A stretch of 64,000 nucleotides of DNA, taken from Nocardioides albus. GTDB lineage: Bacteria > Actinomycetota > Actinomycetes > Propionibacteriales > Nocardioidaceae. The position numbers were made by a program, and so were the translations under genes. The stretch is from contig NZ_BMQT01000002.1 in NCBI RefSeq assembly GCF_014648255.1, positions 310,001 to 374,000 of the forward strand, given 5' to 3'. Below the pieces are notes generated by a model. The model ran no database searches. It had not been told where the DNA came from and saw nothing but the letters and a program-made list of their open reading frames with translations. Below are positions 50,154 to 59,461 of the stretch, in pieces (position 1 is the first letter of the stretch; every line of letters starts with the position of its first letter).

Positions 50154-50283
50154 CTCAGGGGAGCGAGGGCGTGGCGGACGTACAGAAGCATCGAATGTCG
50201 GCCGAGATCCCACGGCGACGAGAGTAGCCGAATTTGCCGGGGTCAAGTGCAGAGAAGCAACGCCACGCCGGTCGGGCAGCCAC

Positions 50284-51978
50284 CTAGCTCGTGACGGCGC
50301 CGACCGCGGCCGACTGGACCGTACGCCGATACTTGCCGAGCACGCCGCGCGCGTACCTCGGGGGGAGCGGCTCCCAGCCGACCTTCCTCCGCTCCAGCTC
50401 CTCGGCGTCCACCCCGACCTCGAGGGTGCGGTTGACGACGTCGAGGACGATGGGGTCGCCGTCGCGGACGAAGGCGATCGGGCCGGCGTCGACGGCTTCT
50501 GGGGCGATGTGGCCGACGCAGAGACCCGTGGTTCCTCCTGAGAACCGGCCGTCGGTGATCAACAGGACATCCTTCCCGAGACCAGCGCCCTTGATGGCTC
50601 CGGTGATGGCAAGCATCTCCCGCATGCCCGGGCCGCCCTTCGGGCCCTCGTTCCGAATGACCACGACGTCGCCCGCGACGATGAGCCCCGCTTCGAGGGC
50701 GTCCATCGCGGCCCGCTCCCCGTCGAAGACACGGGCAGTGCCGCGGAAGACGGTGTCGTCGAAGCCAGCTGTCTTGACGACTGCACCCTCAGGGGCGAGC
50801 GAGCCCTTCAGGATGGTGAGACCACCGGTGCGGTGGATCGGCCGCTCGAAGGAATGGATCACGTCGTCGTCGAGCGCGGGCGGGCTCAGCTCCGCGAGGT
50901 TCTCCGCCATGGTCTTCCCGGTCACCGTGAGGCAGTCGCCGTGGAGCAGTCCCGCGTCCAGGAGCGCCTTCATCACGACCGGGATCCCGCCGATCTTGTC
51001 GACGTCGTTCATGACGTACTTGCCGTAGGGCTTGAGGTCGGCGAGGTGCGGGACCTTCTCTCCGATCCGGGTGAAGTCGTCAAGGGTCAGGTCGACCTCA
51101 GCCTCGTTGGCGATGGCCAACAGGTGCAGCACGGCGTTGGTGGAACCACCGAGCGCCATCACGACGGCGATGGCGTTCTCGAAGGCCTCCTTGGTCATGA
51201 TCTGGCGCGCGGTGATGCCCTTCCGCAGCAGCCCGACCACCGCTTCGCCCGAGCGGTGGGCGAAGCCGTCGCGGCGTCGGTCGACTGCGGGAGGCGCGGC
51301 CGAGCCGGGCAATGACATGCCGAGCGCCTCGGCGACAGCAGCCATCGTGTTGGCGGTGTACATACCCCCGCAGGCGCCCTCGCCAGGACAGATCGCCTTC
51401 TCGATGCGGGTGACCTCATCGCGACTCATCTTCCCGGCGATACAGGCCCCGACCGCTTCGAAGGCGTCGATGATCGTGACGTCGCGGCCGTCGACCTGCC
51501 CGGGCATGGTCGAGCCGGCGTAGAGGAAGACCGAGGCGAGATCGAGCCGGGCAGCGGCCATCAACATGCCGGGCAGCGACTTGTCACAGCCGGCGAGCAG
51601 CACGGAGCCGTCGAGCCGCTCGGCGCTCATCACGGTCTCGACCGAGTCGGCGATGATCTCGCGGGAGACCAGCGAGAAGTGCATGCCCTCGTGGCCCATC
51701 GAGATCCCGTCGGAGACCGAGATGGTGCCGAACTCCAGCGGATAACCGCCGGCCGCGTGCACGCCGTTCTTCACCGCCTTCGCGAGCCGGTCGAGGGACA
51801 GGTTGCACGGGGTGATCTCGTTCCACGACGACGCGACGCCGATCTGCGGTTTCGCGAAGTCGTCGTCGCCGAGGCCGACGGCCCGCAACATGCCTCGGGC
51901 AGCGGTGGCCTCCAGGCCATCGGTGACTGCGCGCGACCTGGGTTTGATGTCAGGGGTGTCGGGGCTGAGAGGGTTCAC
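50284..51978 (-). CDS. ilvD: Dihydroxy-acid dehydratase
   Basis: A 564-residue IlvD/Edd family enzyme. Iron-sulfur cysteines are visible in NEITPCN (near 55), [11 protein letters not shown] (near 125) and [14 protein letters not shown] (near 200). Other conserved parts are [30 protein letters not shown] and [16 protein letters not shown]. It converts dihydroxyisovalerate and dihydroxymethylvalerate to the keto acids of valine and isoleucine. GTG 51978 is chosen: a TAGCCT -10 lies seven bases upstream, so the transcript is probably leaderless. The gene stands alone, away from other ilv genes. Confidence 0.93.
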   Translation of the reverse strand: MNPLSPDTPDIKPRSRAVTDGLEATAARGMLRAVGLGDDDFAKPQIGVASSWNEITPCNLSLDRLAKAVKNGVHAAGGYPLEFGTISVSDGISMGHEGMHFSLVSREIIADSVETVMSAERLDGSVLLAGCDKSLPGMLMAAARLDLASVFLYAGSTMPGQVDGRDVTIIDAFEAVGACIAGKMSRDEVTRIEKAICPGEGACGGMYTANTMAAVAEALGMSLPGSAAPPAVDRRRDGFAHRSGEAVVGLLRKGITARQIMTKEAFENAIAVVMALGGSTNAVLHLLAIANEAEVDLTLDDFTRIGEKVPHLADLKPYGKYVMNDVDKIGGIPVVMKALLDAGLLHGDCLTVTGKTMAENLAELSPPALDDDVIHSFERPIHRTGGLTILKGSLAPEGAVVKTAGFDDTVFRGTARVFDGERAAMDALEAGLIVAGDVVVIRNEGPKGGPGMREMLAITGAIKGAGLGKDVLLITDGRFSGGTTGLCVGHIAPEAVDAGPIAFVRDGDPIVLDVVNRTLEVGVDAEELERRKVGWEPLPPRYARGVLGKYRRTVQSAAVGAVTS

Positions 51979-51985
51979 AGGTACG

Positions 51986-51991
51986 AGGCTA
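51986..51991 (-). promoter_or_regulatory. -10 element of leaderless ilvD transcript
   Basis: TAGCCT on the minus strand fits TANNNT and ends seven bases before the GTG at 51978, the spacing expected when transcription begins at the start codon. Confidence 0.5.
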
Positions 51992-52074
51992 ACCGGGTGT
52001 GATGCCCTTGGGCATGAGCGCAACCGCGCGAGGTTTGGAGTCGGAGATCTGGACCCACAGGGTCCGTGGAGAGG

Positions 52075-52716
52075 ATGAGCTCAGTGAGCGAGAGCGAGAC
52101 GCCGACTTCCGACGAGTTGGTGCAAGCCCGAGCGCGTCTGCGGGAGACGCAGCGTGACCACGCCCGCACCTTGTACGGCGAGCATCTGACCTCGTACGCG
52201 GAGACGCCAGGGTTCGCCAGCCGACTCGAGGAAGAGATCGAGGCGTGTATGGGACCCGTTGGGGAGGTGTTTGGAGCCGGTCTCTCTGGCGACTTGGAGG
52301 AGGACGCCTTCTGGCTGGCGGTGGACTCTATGCTGTTTCAGGCGGAGAAGCCGAAGATGTCCCTGGCTCAGCGGTATCTGAAGTTCCAGCGAAACCTTCC
52401 GGACCAGGCCCGCGACCTGCTTGACAGATGGGTCGAGAGCCAGACGGGGATGCGGTTCTTCGAGGTCACGCACTCCGACGGACCCTCGGGATCACTCGTC
52501 GAGCTCGGCACTGGGAAGGCGTACGCATCGGTCTTCCCGCGCTACGGGCGATGGGACGAGAGCGGGCTTCGTCGCGGTGACTACGTCGCGGCGCGGCTGC
52601 TTCCGGTGGGCGATGAATGGATGCCGACGACGACGTTGCACGCGTTTCCGAAAGAGGAGCGCTCGGAAATCCTCGCGATCGCTGAGGAGCTTGCTGCGAA
52701 CATACGCGGCGAATGA
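52075..52716 (+). CDS. Hypothetical protein
   Basis: A 213-residue acidic, soluble protein without signal peptide, which I do not recognise. The N-terminal part is helical and charged ([21 protein letters not shown]), followed by a middle segment [31 protein letters not shown] beta-rich C-terminal part [32 protein letters not shown] could be a small barrel. ATG 52075 is preceded by GGAGAGG with very short spacing; GTG 52084 would have better spacing. The gene is divergent from ilvD and ends at a strong hairpin. Codon use is normal for the window. Confidence 0.72.
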   Translation: MSSVSESETPTSDELVQARARLRETQRDHARTLYGEHLTSYAETPGFASRLEEEIEACMGPVGEVFGAGLSGDLEEDAFWLAVDSMLFQAEKPKMSLAQRYLKFQRNLPDQARDLLDRWVESQTGMRFFEVTHSDGPSGSLVELGTGKAYASVFPRYGRWDESGLRRGDYVAARLLPVGDEWMPTTTLHAFPKEERSEILAIAEELAANIRGE

Positions 52717-52717
52717 G

Positions 52718-52762
52718 CCTGGGGAGGGTTGTCCGAACCTGGCTCGGACAACCCTCCCCAGG
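52718..52762. terminator. Strong bidirectional hairpin terminator
   Basis: A perfect 19-bp stem (52718-52736 with 52744-52762) with a 7-base loop begins one base after the hypothetical gene's stop and ends 12 bases before the GH35 gene's stop on the other strand. It can terminate both convergent transcripts. Confidence 0.88.
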
Positions 52763-52774
52763 TAGCGGAGTGCG

Positions 52775-54571
52775 TCAGTCGAGTGCTGTGCCTTCGCCCG
52801 CGTCGTCGACGCCGGTCGGCAGGGTCTCGATGTACTCCTCCGACGGTCCGAAGTCCGGGTCGGGGTGTAGCTCGACGTGCGTCGCCGGGTGGGTGAGGTC
52901 GAGAACGGACACCTGGTTCGTCCCGGGACGCCACAAGGGCGCGGGGGCGTACAGGCGGCGCTGGGGGCCGCGGCTCCACAGGCGGCCGAGCAGGGTGCCG
53001 TTGAGCCAGACGAACCGGTCGCCGTCGCCGGGGACGGCGAGCCATCCGTCGGCGGGTGCTTCGACGTCGATGTCGGCATGGGGGATGCCGTTGAGATCGG
53101 GGGAGTCCCAGCGGTCGAGGGCTGCGGGGTGGTGGTCCCAGCCGTGGACGAGGCGCCGGTCGACCTGGACACCGCCGAGGATCCCCTTGTGCTCACCGAG
53201 CAGCGGGCCGTAGTTGACGCGGCCGAGCGCCTCGACGACCAGGGTCAGGTCGGCGACCCGGCCGAGGCCGGGGAGCGTCAGCACCGCAGGCTCGGCGTCG
53301 TCACGCTCGAGGAGGCCGAGCGTGCGACCGTCGAGGAAGGCGTACGCCCGGTCGTGCAGTCCGCGCACGGTGAGATGGACGTCGTGGCTCGGGAGCGTGA
53401 CCGAGGAGCGGTACGTCACCAGGCCGGTGTCGATGCCGTGCTCCTCGAAGCTCAGCGGAGCCGCAGTGCGCGTCGCCGGCCCGCGGGTCACCAGGGACAA
53501 CAGGTCGCTGCCACCTGACAGCGGCGCCGAGGTGAACGCGTGACGGGGACCAGTCGGCGGCAGCGTGGGCAGCGCGTCGACCGTGCGCCCGGTGGCGGGC
53601 GCCAGGATGTCCCGGTAGACCCGGAACTTCTCCGTGACTCGCCCGTCCTCGCCGATCGGGGCGTCGGAGTCGTAGCTGGTGACCGTGGGCTGGATCCGGC
53701 GGCCGTCGTGGTTGGCGCCCGCCCAGAGGCCGAAGTTGGTGCCGCCGTGAGCCATGTAGACGCTGACCGAGCCGCCGAGGTCGACGATCTCGCGCAGCGT
53801 CGCGGCGGCGCTCTCGGGGGAGCGTACGTGGTGGTTCTCGCCCCAGTGGTCGAACCAGCCGTTCCAGAACTCGGCGCACAGGAACGGCTCGCCCGGCCGC
53901 CGCGAAGCCAGCATCGAGCGGGCCTCGTCGGCGCGACTTCCGAAGGTCGCCGAGGCGAGGGTGCCGTCGACCATGCCGGCGTCGAGCATGACCTCGGTCG
54001 GGCCGTCGGCGGTGTAGAGCAGCTCGGTGATGCCACGATCGAGGAGTCCCTGGCGGAGCCAACGGAGATGGGCGGCGTCGTCGCCGTAGGAGCCGTACTC
54101 GTTCTCCACCTGCACCGCCACGACCGGCCCGCCGTGAGCAGCCTGCAGCGGGACGAGGTGGGGGAGCAGGACGTCGAACCAGCGTGAGACCGCGTCCTGG
54201 TAGACCGGATCGCTGCTGCGTGGCGCCCGGGTGCGGGCGGTCAACCAGGACGGCAGTCCGCCGTTGGTCCACTCGGCGCAGATGTACGGCCCGGGGCGCA
54301 CGATCACGTCGAGCCCGAGGTCGCCGGCGAGGGTGATGAAGCGGGCCAGGTCGCGGGGCCCGGTGAAGTCCGGGGAGCCCTCGTCCTGCTCGTGAAAGTT
54401 CCAGGCGACGTAGGTGTCGACGGTGTTGAACCCGGTCGCGGCGACCCGGCGCAGCCGGTCCTCCCACTGGTCGGGGTGGATGCGGAAGTAGTGGATGGAT
54501 CCGGACAGGATCCGGTGGGGGACGCCGCGCTTCAGGAACTCGCCGTCATGCCAGGTCATCGTGGGGCTCAC
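52775..54571 (-). CDS. GH35 beta-galactosidase, cytoplasmic
   Basis: A 598-residue glycoside hydrolase family 35 enzyme. KRGVPHRILSGSIHYFRIHPDQWEDRL (about 16-42) is the family start; VRPGPYICAEWTNGGLPSWL follows. VQVENEYGSYG (about 156) carries the acid/base Glu and FLCAEFWNGWFDHWG (about 230) the nucleophile Glu. Jelly-roll domains follow after residue 400. There is no signal peptide, so it works inside the cell, where it could split Gal-beta-1,3-GalNAc delivered from outside. GTG 54571 has a -10 (TACCCT) seven bases upstream and is probably leaderless; ATG 54559 is the alternative. It is divergent from the GH101 gene. Confidence 0.88.
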   Translation of the reverse strand: MSPTMTWHDGEFLKRGVPHRILSGSIHYFRIHPDQWEDRLRRVAATGFNTVDTYVAWNFHEQDEGSPDFTGPRDLARFITLAGDLGLDVIVRPGPYICAEWTNGGLPSWLTARTRAPRSSDPVYQDAVSRWFDVLLPHLVPLQAAHGGPVVAVQVENEYGSYGDDAAHLRWLRQGLLDRGITELLYTADGPTEVMLDAGMVDGTLASATFGSRADEARSMLASRRPGEPFLCAEFWNGWFDHWGENHHVRSPESAAATLREIVDLGGSVSVYMAHGGTNFGLWAGANHDGRRIQPTVTSYDSDAPIGEDGRVTEKFRVYRDILAPATGRTVDALPTLPPTGPRHAFTSAPLSGGSDLLSLVTRGPATRTAAPLSFEEHGIDTGLVTYRSSVTLPSHDVHLTVRGLHDRAYAFLDGRTLGLLERDDAEPAVLTLPGLGRVADLTLVVEALGRVNYGPLLGEHKGILGGVQVDRRLVHGWDHHPAALDRWDSPDLNGIPHADIDVEAPADGWLAVPGDGDRFVWLNGTLLGRLWSRGPQRRLYAPAPLWRPGTNQVSVLDLTHPATHVELHPDPDFGPSEEYIETLPTGVDDAGEGTALD

Positions 54572-54578
54572 CCACCCG

Positions 54579-54584
54579 AGGGTA
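54579..54584 (-). promoter_or_regulatory. -10 element of the GH35 gene
   Basis: TACCCT on the minus strand, seven bases before GTG 54571. The 12-bp palindrome at 54592 lies 7 bases further upstream, in the promoter spacer, so its occupant would repress. Confidence 0.5.
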
Positions 54585-54591
54585 TGACAAC

Positions 54592-54624
54592 TTTTGCGCA
54601 AAACGTGTTCAATCCGCGCAAAAC
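54592..54624. promoter_or_regulatory. Palindrome and 20-bp-spaced repeat in the GH35/GH101 promoter region
   Basis: TTTTGCGCAAAA (54592-54603) is a perfect 12-bp palindrome. Its right part GCGCAAAAC (54596-54604) recurs at 54616-54624, exactly 20 bp or two helical turns away. Lying between two divergent glycosidase genes, this is a likely shared operator. Confidence 0.65.
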
Positions 54625-54675
54625 TCTGCATGATGGACAGACCTCGTCAGGCCCACCCCACCATCGGGAGTCACG

Positions 54676-57600
54676 ATGCCGAAGCGTTTCCCCACAGCCC
54701 TCCTCGCGTCCGTGACGGCATTCGCCGGCGTGGTCGCCATCGCGCCCGAGAGCCACGCGGCTCCCACGGGCGCGTTCACGTTGACCTCGCCGATGCTGAG
54801 CGTGCAGGTGGCCGAGGACTTCCCGGCTGTGCTCGGCTACCGGCATACGGCCGGTGGGGAGATCGGCGGCGCAACCATCCCGCCGACCTCCGTACGCATC
54901 AACGGCACCGCACACACAGCGACCGTGACCGGCGAGCAGGTCGACGCCGACACGGCGACCTACCACCTGACCTTCGCCGACCTGCCCGGCGTCGAGCTCG
55001 ACGCGAAGCTCGAGGTGGCCGGCGACGTCGTCACCTTCGCGATCACCGACGTGAAAGACACCGTCGAGCACCGCGTCGGCACCCTCGACATCCCCGGGCA
55101 CGACCTCCTCTCGGTCAGCTCGGACCAGGCCGGTGCGACGGTGAGCACCGCCGTCGTGAGCGCGGACCGCACCAAGAACGGCGACACCCACACCGAGGTC
55201 ACCACGGACCTGGCCACGACCGAGAAGCCGGTCGGATCGGCGTACGCCATCGTCGACACCGATCGGCTGGCCGCCGCGATCGAGACCAACTCGGTCTACG
55301 ACCAGAGCGGCGGCGACTCGACCAACGAGCGCGGCCGGATCTGGCGCAGCGTGAGCGCCACCGACAACGGCCGCCGGGTCGGGCTGTGGAGCGGCCAGTG
55401 GACCTACCGGGCGACCGGGTCGCCCTACGCCGAGGAGCTCCCGTGGGCGAAGGTGACCATCGCCCACGACGCCAACGGTGACCAGGCCGTCGACTGGCAG
55501 GACGGCGCGATCGCGCTGCGCGACATCCAGCGGCCGATGAACGGCGCGGAGGAGACGCCCGAGCGGGTGGTCACCCACATCCCGTTCAACTTCGCCAGCC
55601 AGGCGACGCATCCGTTCCTGCGTACGCTCGATGACGTCAAGCGGGTCTCGCTGGCCACCGACGGGCTCGGGCAGCTGGCCGTGCTGAAGGGCTACGGCTC
55701 CGAGGGCCACGACTCCGCGCACCCCGACTACGGCGGCAACTACAACACCCGCGCCGGCGGGCTCGACGACCTCAACACCCTGGCCCGTGAGGGCGAGAAG
55801 TGGGGCGCCGACTTCGGCGTCCACGTCAACGCGACCGAGGCCTATCCCGAGGCCAAGACCTTCAACGAGACCGTGGTGAACGAGGGCAGCCCCGGCTGGG
55901 ACTGGATCGACCAGTCCTACTACATCGACCAGCGCACCGACCTGGCGACCAGGAACATCGTCGACCGCTTCGCTCGGCTGCGCCGCGAGACGCACCCGAA
56001 CCTCGACTTCCTCTACATCGACGTCTACTACTCCTTCGGCTGGCTCCAGGAGCGACTCGCCCGCGAGCTGCGCGGGCAGGGCTGGAACATCGGCACCGAG
56101 TGGTCCTATCACTTCGAGGAGGACGCGCTCTGGTCCCACTGGGCCAACGACGAGTCCTATGGTGGGGCGACCAACAAGGGCCTGAACAGCCAGATGATCC
56201 GGTTCGTACGCAACGGGCAGAAGGACACCTGGAACCCGGACAAGCTGCTCGGGCACACCGAGATCGTCGAGTTCGAGGGCTGGACCGGCGAGAACGACAT
56301 CGACGCCTTCTACGACAACATCTGGCGGCGGAACCTGCCGACCAAGTATCTCCAGAAGAACCCGATCCTGCGCTGGAGCCCGGACGAGATCGTCCAGGAC
56401 GGCGGCGTACGCGTGGTCAACTCGGGCAAGACCGAGGCGACCCGGAAGATCTATCAGGACGGCGATCTGGTGCTCGACGGCGATGCCTACCTCCTCCCGT
56501 GGGAGGCCAAGGCCGGGGCACGCCCCGGCGGGGCGAAGCTCTACCACTACAACGCCGACGGCGGGTCGACCACCTGGAACCTGGCCCGCGCCTGGAGCCG
56601 GAGCGAGCGGCTCCGTGTCTACGAGCTCACCGAGCAGGGCCGGGTCGAGGCGGGCAGCGTGCCGGTGCGTGGTGGCAAGGTCACGCTCGACGCGAAGGCG
56701 GGGACGGCGTACGTCCTGACCGAGTCCTCCGACACCTCGCCCGACGCACGGTGGGGTCAGGGCAGCCACGTTGTCGATCCCGGCTTCAACGCCGGCGACC
56801 TCGACGCCTGGCGCCCGAGCGGACCGGCCACGACCGGACGGACCTCGACCGGTCAGCAGGTCGCCGTGCTGGGTGCAGGGGAGCAGGCTTCGATCAGCCA
56901 GCGGCTCCACGGCCTGAAGGGCGGACGCAACGCTCTGGGCGTCTGGGTGGAGGTCGAGCCCGGCCACAGCCGCGCCGCCACGGTCACGGTCACCTCCGGC
57001 AAGAAGACCTACACCAACCATGTCGAACGATCGACCGCGAAGAACCTGGTCGCTGCCGACGAGCTGCACAGCACCTACTTCCAGCGTGTGGAGGTCCCCT
57101 TCGACGTCGGCCGGGACGGTACGGCGACCGTCGAGATCTCTGCGGAGGCAGGCTCTGGCGCGGTGCGCATCGATGACGTACGTGTCGTCGCGCGCGGCCG
57201 TGGCCTGCGGGCCGCCCCCGAGGCGAAGATCATCGTCGAGGAGGACTTCGAAGAGGTCGTCCAGGGCTGGTCGCCGTTCGTCAAAGGCACCTCCGGAGGC
57301 GTCACCGACCCGCGTACCCACCTCGCCGAGCGGCACGAGCCGTTCACGCAGAGCGGCTGGAACGGCAAGGTCACCGATGACGTGATCAGGGGCGACTGGT
57401 CGCTCAAGTCCCATGCCGAGAACGGCGGCCTCGTCTACCGAACGGTCCCACAGACCGCACGCTTCGAGCCCGGGCACCGTTACCGGGTCTCCTTCGACCA
57501 CCAGACCGAGCGGGCCGACGACTACGAGTGGGTCACCGGCTACGACTCCGTCGCGAGCGGCGACCCGCGCACGGTCGAGGTCGGTGCTCGCCCGATCGGC

Positions 57601-58542
57601 AAGCAGGTCGAGACGGCCCGGTTCAGCGAGGAGTTCGTGGCCGGCGGCTGCGGCGACTACTGGGTCGGTCTGCGGACCGCCGACGACAACGGCGCGAACG
57701 GCGACATCAGCATCGACGACTTCACCGTCGAGGACCTCGGTGCGGCCGCCGACCCGCCTGCCTGCGCGACCCTCGCCGTCGACGCCGGCGACGAGAAGCT
57801 GCTGCCGGGTGCGGCGGCCGAGGTCACCACCACGCTGACCAGCGACGAGGCCTCGGAGACCGGCGCCGGGACGGTCGGTCTCGAGGTGCCGGAGGGCTGG
57901 ACGGCGGACGCCACCACGCCCGCGGCCTTCGACTCGCTCGCTCCCGGGAAGAGCCACTCGGTAACCTGGAAGGTCACGCCGCCGGCCGACGCGGCCGAGT
58001 CGAGCCATCAGCTCACCGCCTCTGCGACGTACGACTTCGGTGGCGAGACGCGCACGGTGACCCGCTCGGCGACGGTGCAGACCGCGCCGCCCCCGCCGGC
58101 CGCGGACACCTACGCCAGCGATCTCGGCTGGATCTCAGCCACCAACGGCTGGGGGCCGGTCGAGCGCGACACCAGCGTGGGGGAGAACGGCGCCGGCGAC
58201 GGCCGGCCGATCACGCTCGCCGGCAAGGTCTACGCCAAGGGGCTGGGTACGCATGCGGTCTCCAAGGTTCGCTACTACCTCGCCGGCAACTGCAACAGCT
58301 TCACCGCAGACGTCGGGGTGGACGATGCCCAGACTTCGCGGGGCTCGGTGAGGTTCTCCGTGGTCGCGGACGGGACGACGGTCGCCGAGACCGGCACCCT
58401 GGGGCCGGCCAGTGCCACCGTTCCGATCACCGCCGACATCACCGGCGCCGACTACGTCGACCTGGTCGTCGGAGATGCCGGTGACGGGAACGGCAACGAC
58501 CACGCCGACTGGGCCGACGCGACCTTCCACTGCGCCGACTAA
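54676..58542 (+). CDS. Secreted GH101 endo-alpha-N-acetylgalactosaminidase
   Basis: A 1288-residue exported enzyme. Residues 1-28 form a signal peptide with an AxA-type site (ESHAAP). The GH101 catalytic region spans roughly 200-720. The nucleophile is probably D449 in FLYIDVYYSFGW, and the acid/base E475 in NIGTEWSYHFEEDALWSHW. Carbohydrate-binding-like beta-sandwich domains follow (about 690-840 and 850-1030). Then come a NEW3-type domain (near 1035-1140) and a C-terminal NPCBM-like domain (SDLGWISATNGWGPVERD onwards). It releases the core-1 disaccharide Gal-beta-1,3-GalNAc from mucin-type O-glycoproteins. ATG 54676 has GGGAG five bases upstream. There is no LPxTG anchor, so it is released or held by carbohydrate binding. 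Confidence 0.9.
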   Translation: MPKRFPTALLASVTAFAGVVAIAPESHAAPTGAFTLTSPMLSVQVAEDFPAVLGYRHTAGGEIGGATIPPTSVRINGTAHTATVTGEQVDADTATYHLTFADLPGVELDAKLEVAGDVVTFAITDVKDTVEHRVGTLDIPGHDLLSVSSDQAGATVSTAVVSADRTKNGDTHTEVTTDLATTEKPVGSAYAIVDTDRLAAAIETNSVYDQSGGDSTNERGRIWRSVSATDNGRRVGLWSGQWTYRATGSPYAEELPWAKVTIAHDANGDQAVDWQDGAIALRDIQRPMNGAEETPERVVTHIPFNFASQATHPFLRTLDDVKRVSLATDGLGQLAVLKGYGSEGHDSAHPDYGGNYNTRAGGLDDLNTLAREGEKWGADFGVHVNATEAYPEAKTFNETVVNEGSPGWDWIDQSYYIDQRTDLATRNIVDRFARLRRETHPNLDFLYIDVYYSFGWLQERLARELRGQGWNIGTEWSYHFEEDALWSHWANDESYGGATNKGLNSQMIRFVRNGQKDTWNPDKLLGHTEIVEFEGWTGENDIDAFYDNIWRRNLPTKYLQKNPILRWSPDEIVQDGGVRVVNSGKTEATRKIYQDGDLVLDGDAYLLPWEAKAGARPGGAKLYHYNADGGSTTWNLARAWSRSERLRVYELTEQGRVEAGSVPVRGGKVTLDAKAGTAYVLTESSDTSPDARWGQGSHVVDPGFNAGDLDAWRPSGPATTGRTSTGQQVAVLGAGEQASISQRLHGLKGGRNALGVWVEVEPGHSRAATVTVTSGKKTYTNHVERSTAKNLVAADELHSTYFQRVEVPFDVGRDGTATVEISAEAGSGAVRIDDVRVVARGRGLRAAPEAKIIVEEDFEEVVQGWSPFVKGTSGGVTDPRTHLAERHEPFTQSGWNGKVTDDVIRGDWSLKSHAENGGLVYRTVPQTARFEPGHRYRVSFDHQTERADDYEWVTGYDSVASGDPRTVEVGARPIGKQVETARFSEEFVAGGCGDYWVGLRTADDNGANGDISIDDFTVEDLGAAADPPACATLAVDAGDEKLLPGAAAEVTTTLTSDEASETGAGTVGLEVPEGWTADATTPAAFDSLAPGKSHSVTWKVTPPADAAESSHQLTASATYDFGGETRTVTRSATVQTAPPPPAADTYASDLGWISATNGWGPVERDTSVGENGAGDGRPITLAGKVYAKGLGTHAVSKVRYYLAGNCNSFTADVGVDDAQTSRGSVRFSVVADGTTVAETGTLGPASATVPITADITGADYVDLVVGDAGDGNGNDHADWADATFHCAD

Positions 58543-58587
58543 TTCCTGGCCAGGCCCTTAGGCTGTCCGGGACCCAGAAAGAGGCCC

Positions 58588-59373
58588 ATGAGACAACAGC
58601 GACTCAACCAACTGCTCGAGCTGATCAGCGAGCGCGGGCACGTCTCGATCGCGGAGGTGGAGACCGCGCTCGGCATCTCGGCTGCGACCGCGCGCCGCGA
58701 CATCGGCCACCTCGCCGAGCAGCGGCTGGTCACCCGGACGCACGGTGGCGCGACGGCGCTCGGCTCGGCGTACGAGCTCCCGCTGCAGTACAAGATCAGC
58801 CGGCAGGCGGACGCCAAGCTCGCGATCGCGACGGTGGTCGCCGACCTGCTCGTGCCGGGGGAGACGGTGGCGCTCAACGGCGGGACGACCACCAGCGAGG
58901 TGGCGCGCGCGATCGGGCGCCGCCCGGACCTCGCCGAGGACGGCAGCATCACCGTGGTCACCAACGCGCTCAACATCGCCTACGAGCTCTCGATCCGGCC
59001 CAACGTGAACATCGTGGTCACCGGCGGAGCCGCCCGGACCCAGTCGTACGAGCTGGTCGGCCCGCTGAGCGAGGGGGTGCTGTCGAAGATCAACATCGAC
59101 ACCGCGATCCTCGGTGTCGACGGCATCAGCACTCGCGCCGGACTCACCACGATCCACCCTGCCGAGGCCAAGATCAGCGCGGACTTCATCGCGGCGGCGC
59201 AGCGCACCATCGTCGTGGCCGACAGTACGAAGCTCGAACATCCGACGTTTGCGCGCATCCGCGACCTCTCGAGCGTCTCCATGCTCGTCACCGACCGTCC
59301 TGTTCCCGAGCCGCTCACCAAGGCACTGGCTGAGGTCGGAGCGGAGATCGTGGTCACGAGTGATCAAAAATGA
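58588..59373 (+). CDS. DeoR-family transcriptional regulator of the O-glycan locus
   Basis: A 261-residue DeoR/GlpR regulator. The helix-turn-helix is in residues 1-55 (MRQQRLNQLLELISERGHVSIAEVETALGISAATARRDI, then TRTHGGA). The sugar-phosphate-binding C-terminal domain has LNGGTTTSEVARAIG (near 92) and VVADSTKLEHPTFARI (near 210). It lies 45 bases after the GH101 gene and 88 bases before the aga-type operon, and probably represses both until a galactosamine or tagatose phosphate binds. ATG 58588 follows AAAGAGG at short distance. Confidence 0.9.
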   Translation: MRQQRLNQLLELISERGHVSIAEVETALGISAATARRDIGHLAEQRLVTRTHGGATALGSAYELPLQYKISRQADAKLAIATVVADLLVPGETVALNGGTTTSEVARAIGRRPDLAEDGSITVVTNALNIAYELSIRPNVNIVVTGGAARTQSYELVGPLSEGVLSKINIDTAILGVDGISTRAGLTTIHPAEAKISADFIAAAQRTIVVADSTKLEHPTFARIRDLSSVSMLVTDRPVPEPLTKALAEVGAEIVVTSDQK

Positions 59374-59390
59374 GCACTTGAGACCGTTTG

Positions 59391-59420
59391 TTGACATAAA
59401 CGCTCAAAAAGTTGGATGAT
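59391..59420 (+). promoter_or_regulatory. Promoter of the galactosamine-type operon with repeated operator words
   Basis: A perfect -35 TTGACA (59391-59396) is followed 18 bases later by GATGAT (59415-59420). TCAAAAA occurs at 59364-59370 and at 59404-59410, 40 bp or four helical turns apart, the second copy in the spacer. The imperfect palindrome 59385-59402 covers the -35. These are plausible DeoR contacts. Confidence 0.5.
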
Positions 59421-59461
59421 TCGGGTTCAGCCGGCAATACATCGGAGGGTGAACCGACACC

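Noticed and set aside
54568-58008. Open frame of 1146 codons antisense to GH101.
   Set aside because: The sense frame has a signal peptide, catalytic motifs and domains; the antisense frame is Val/Arg/Gly-rich shadow coding caused by high GC at third positions.
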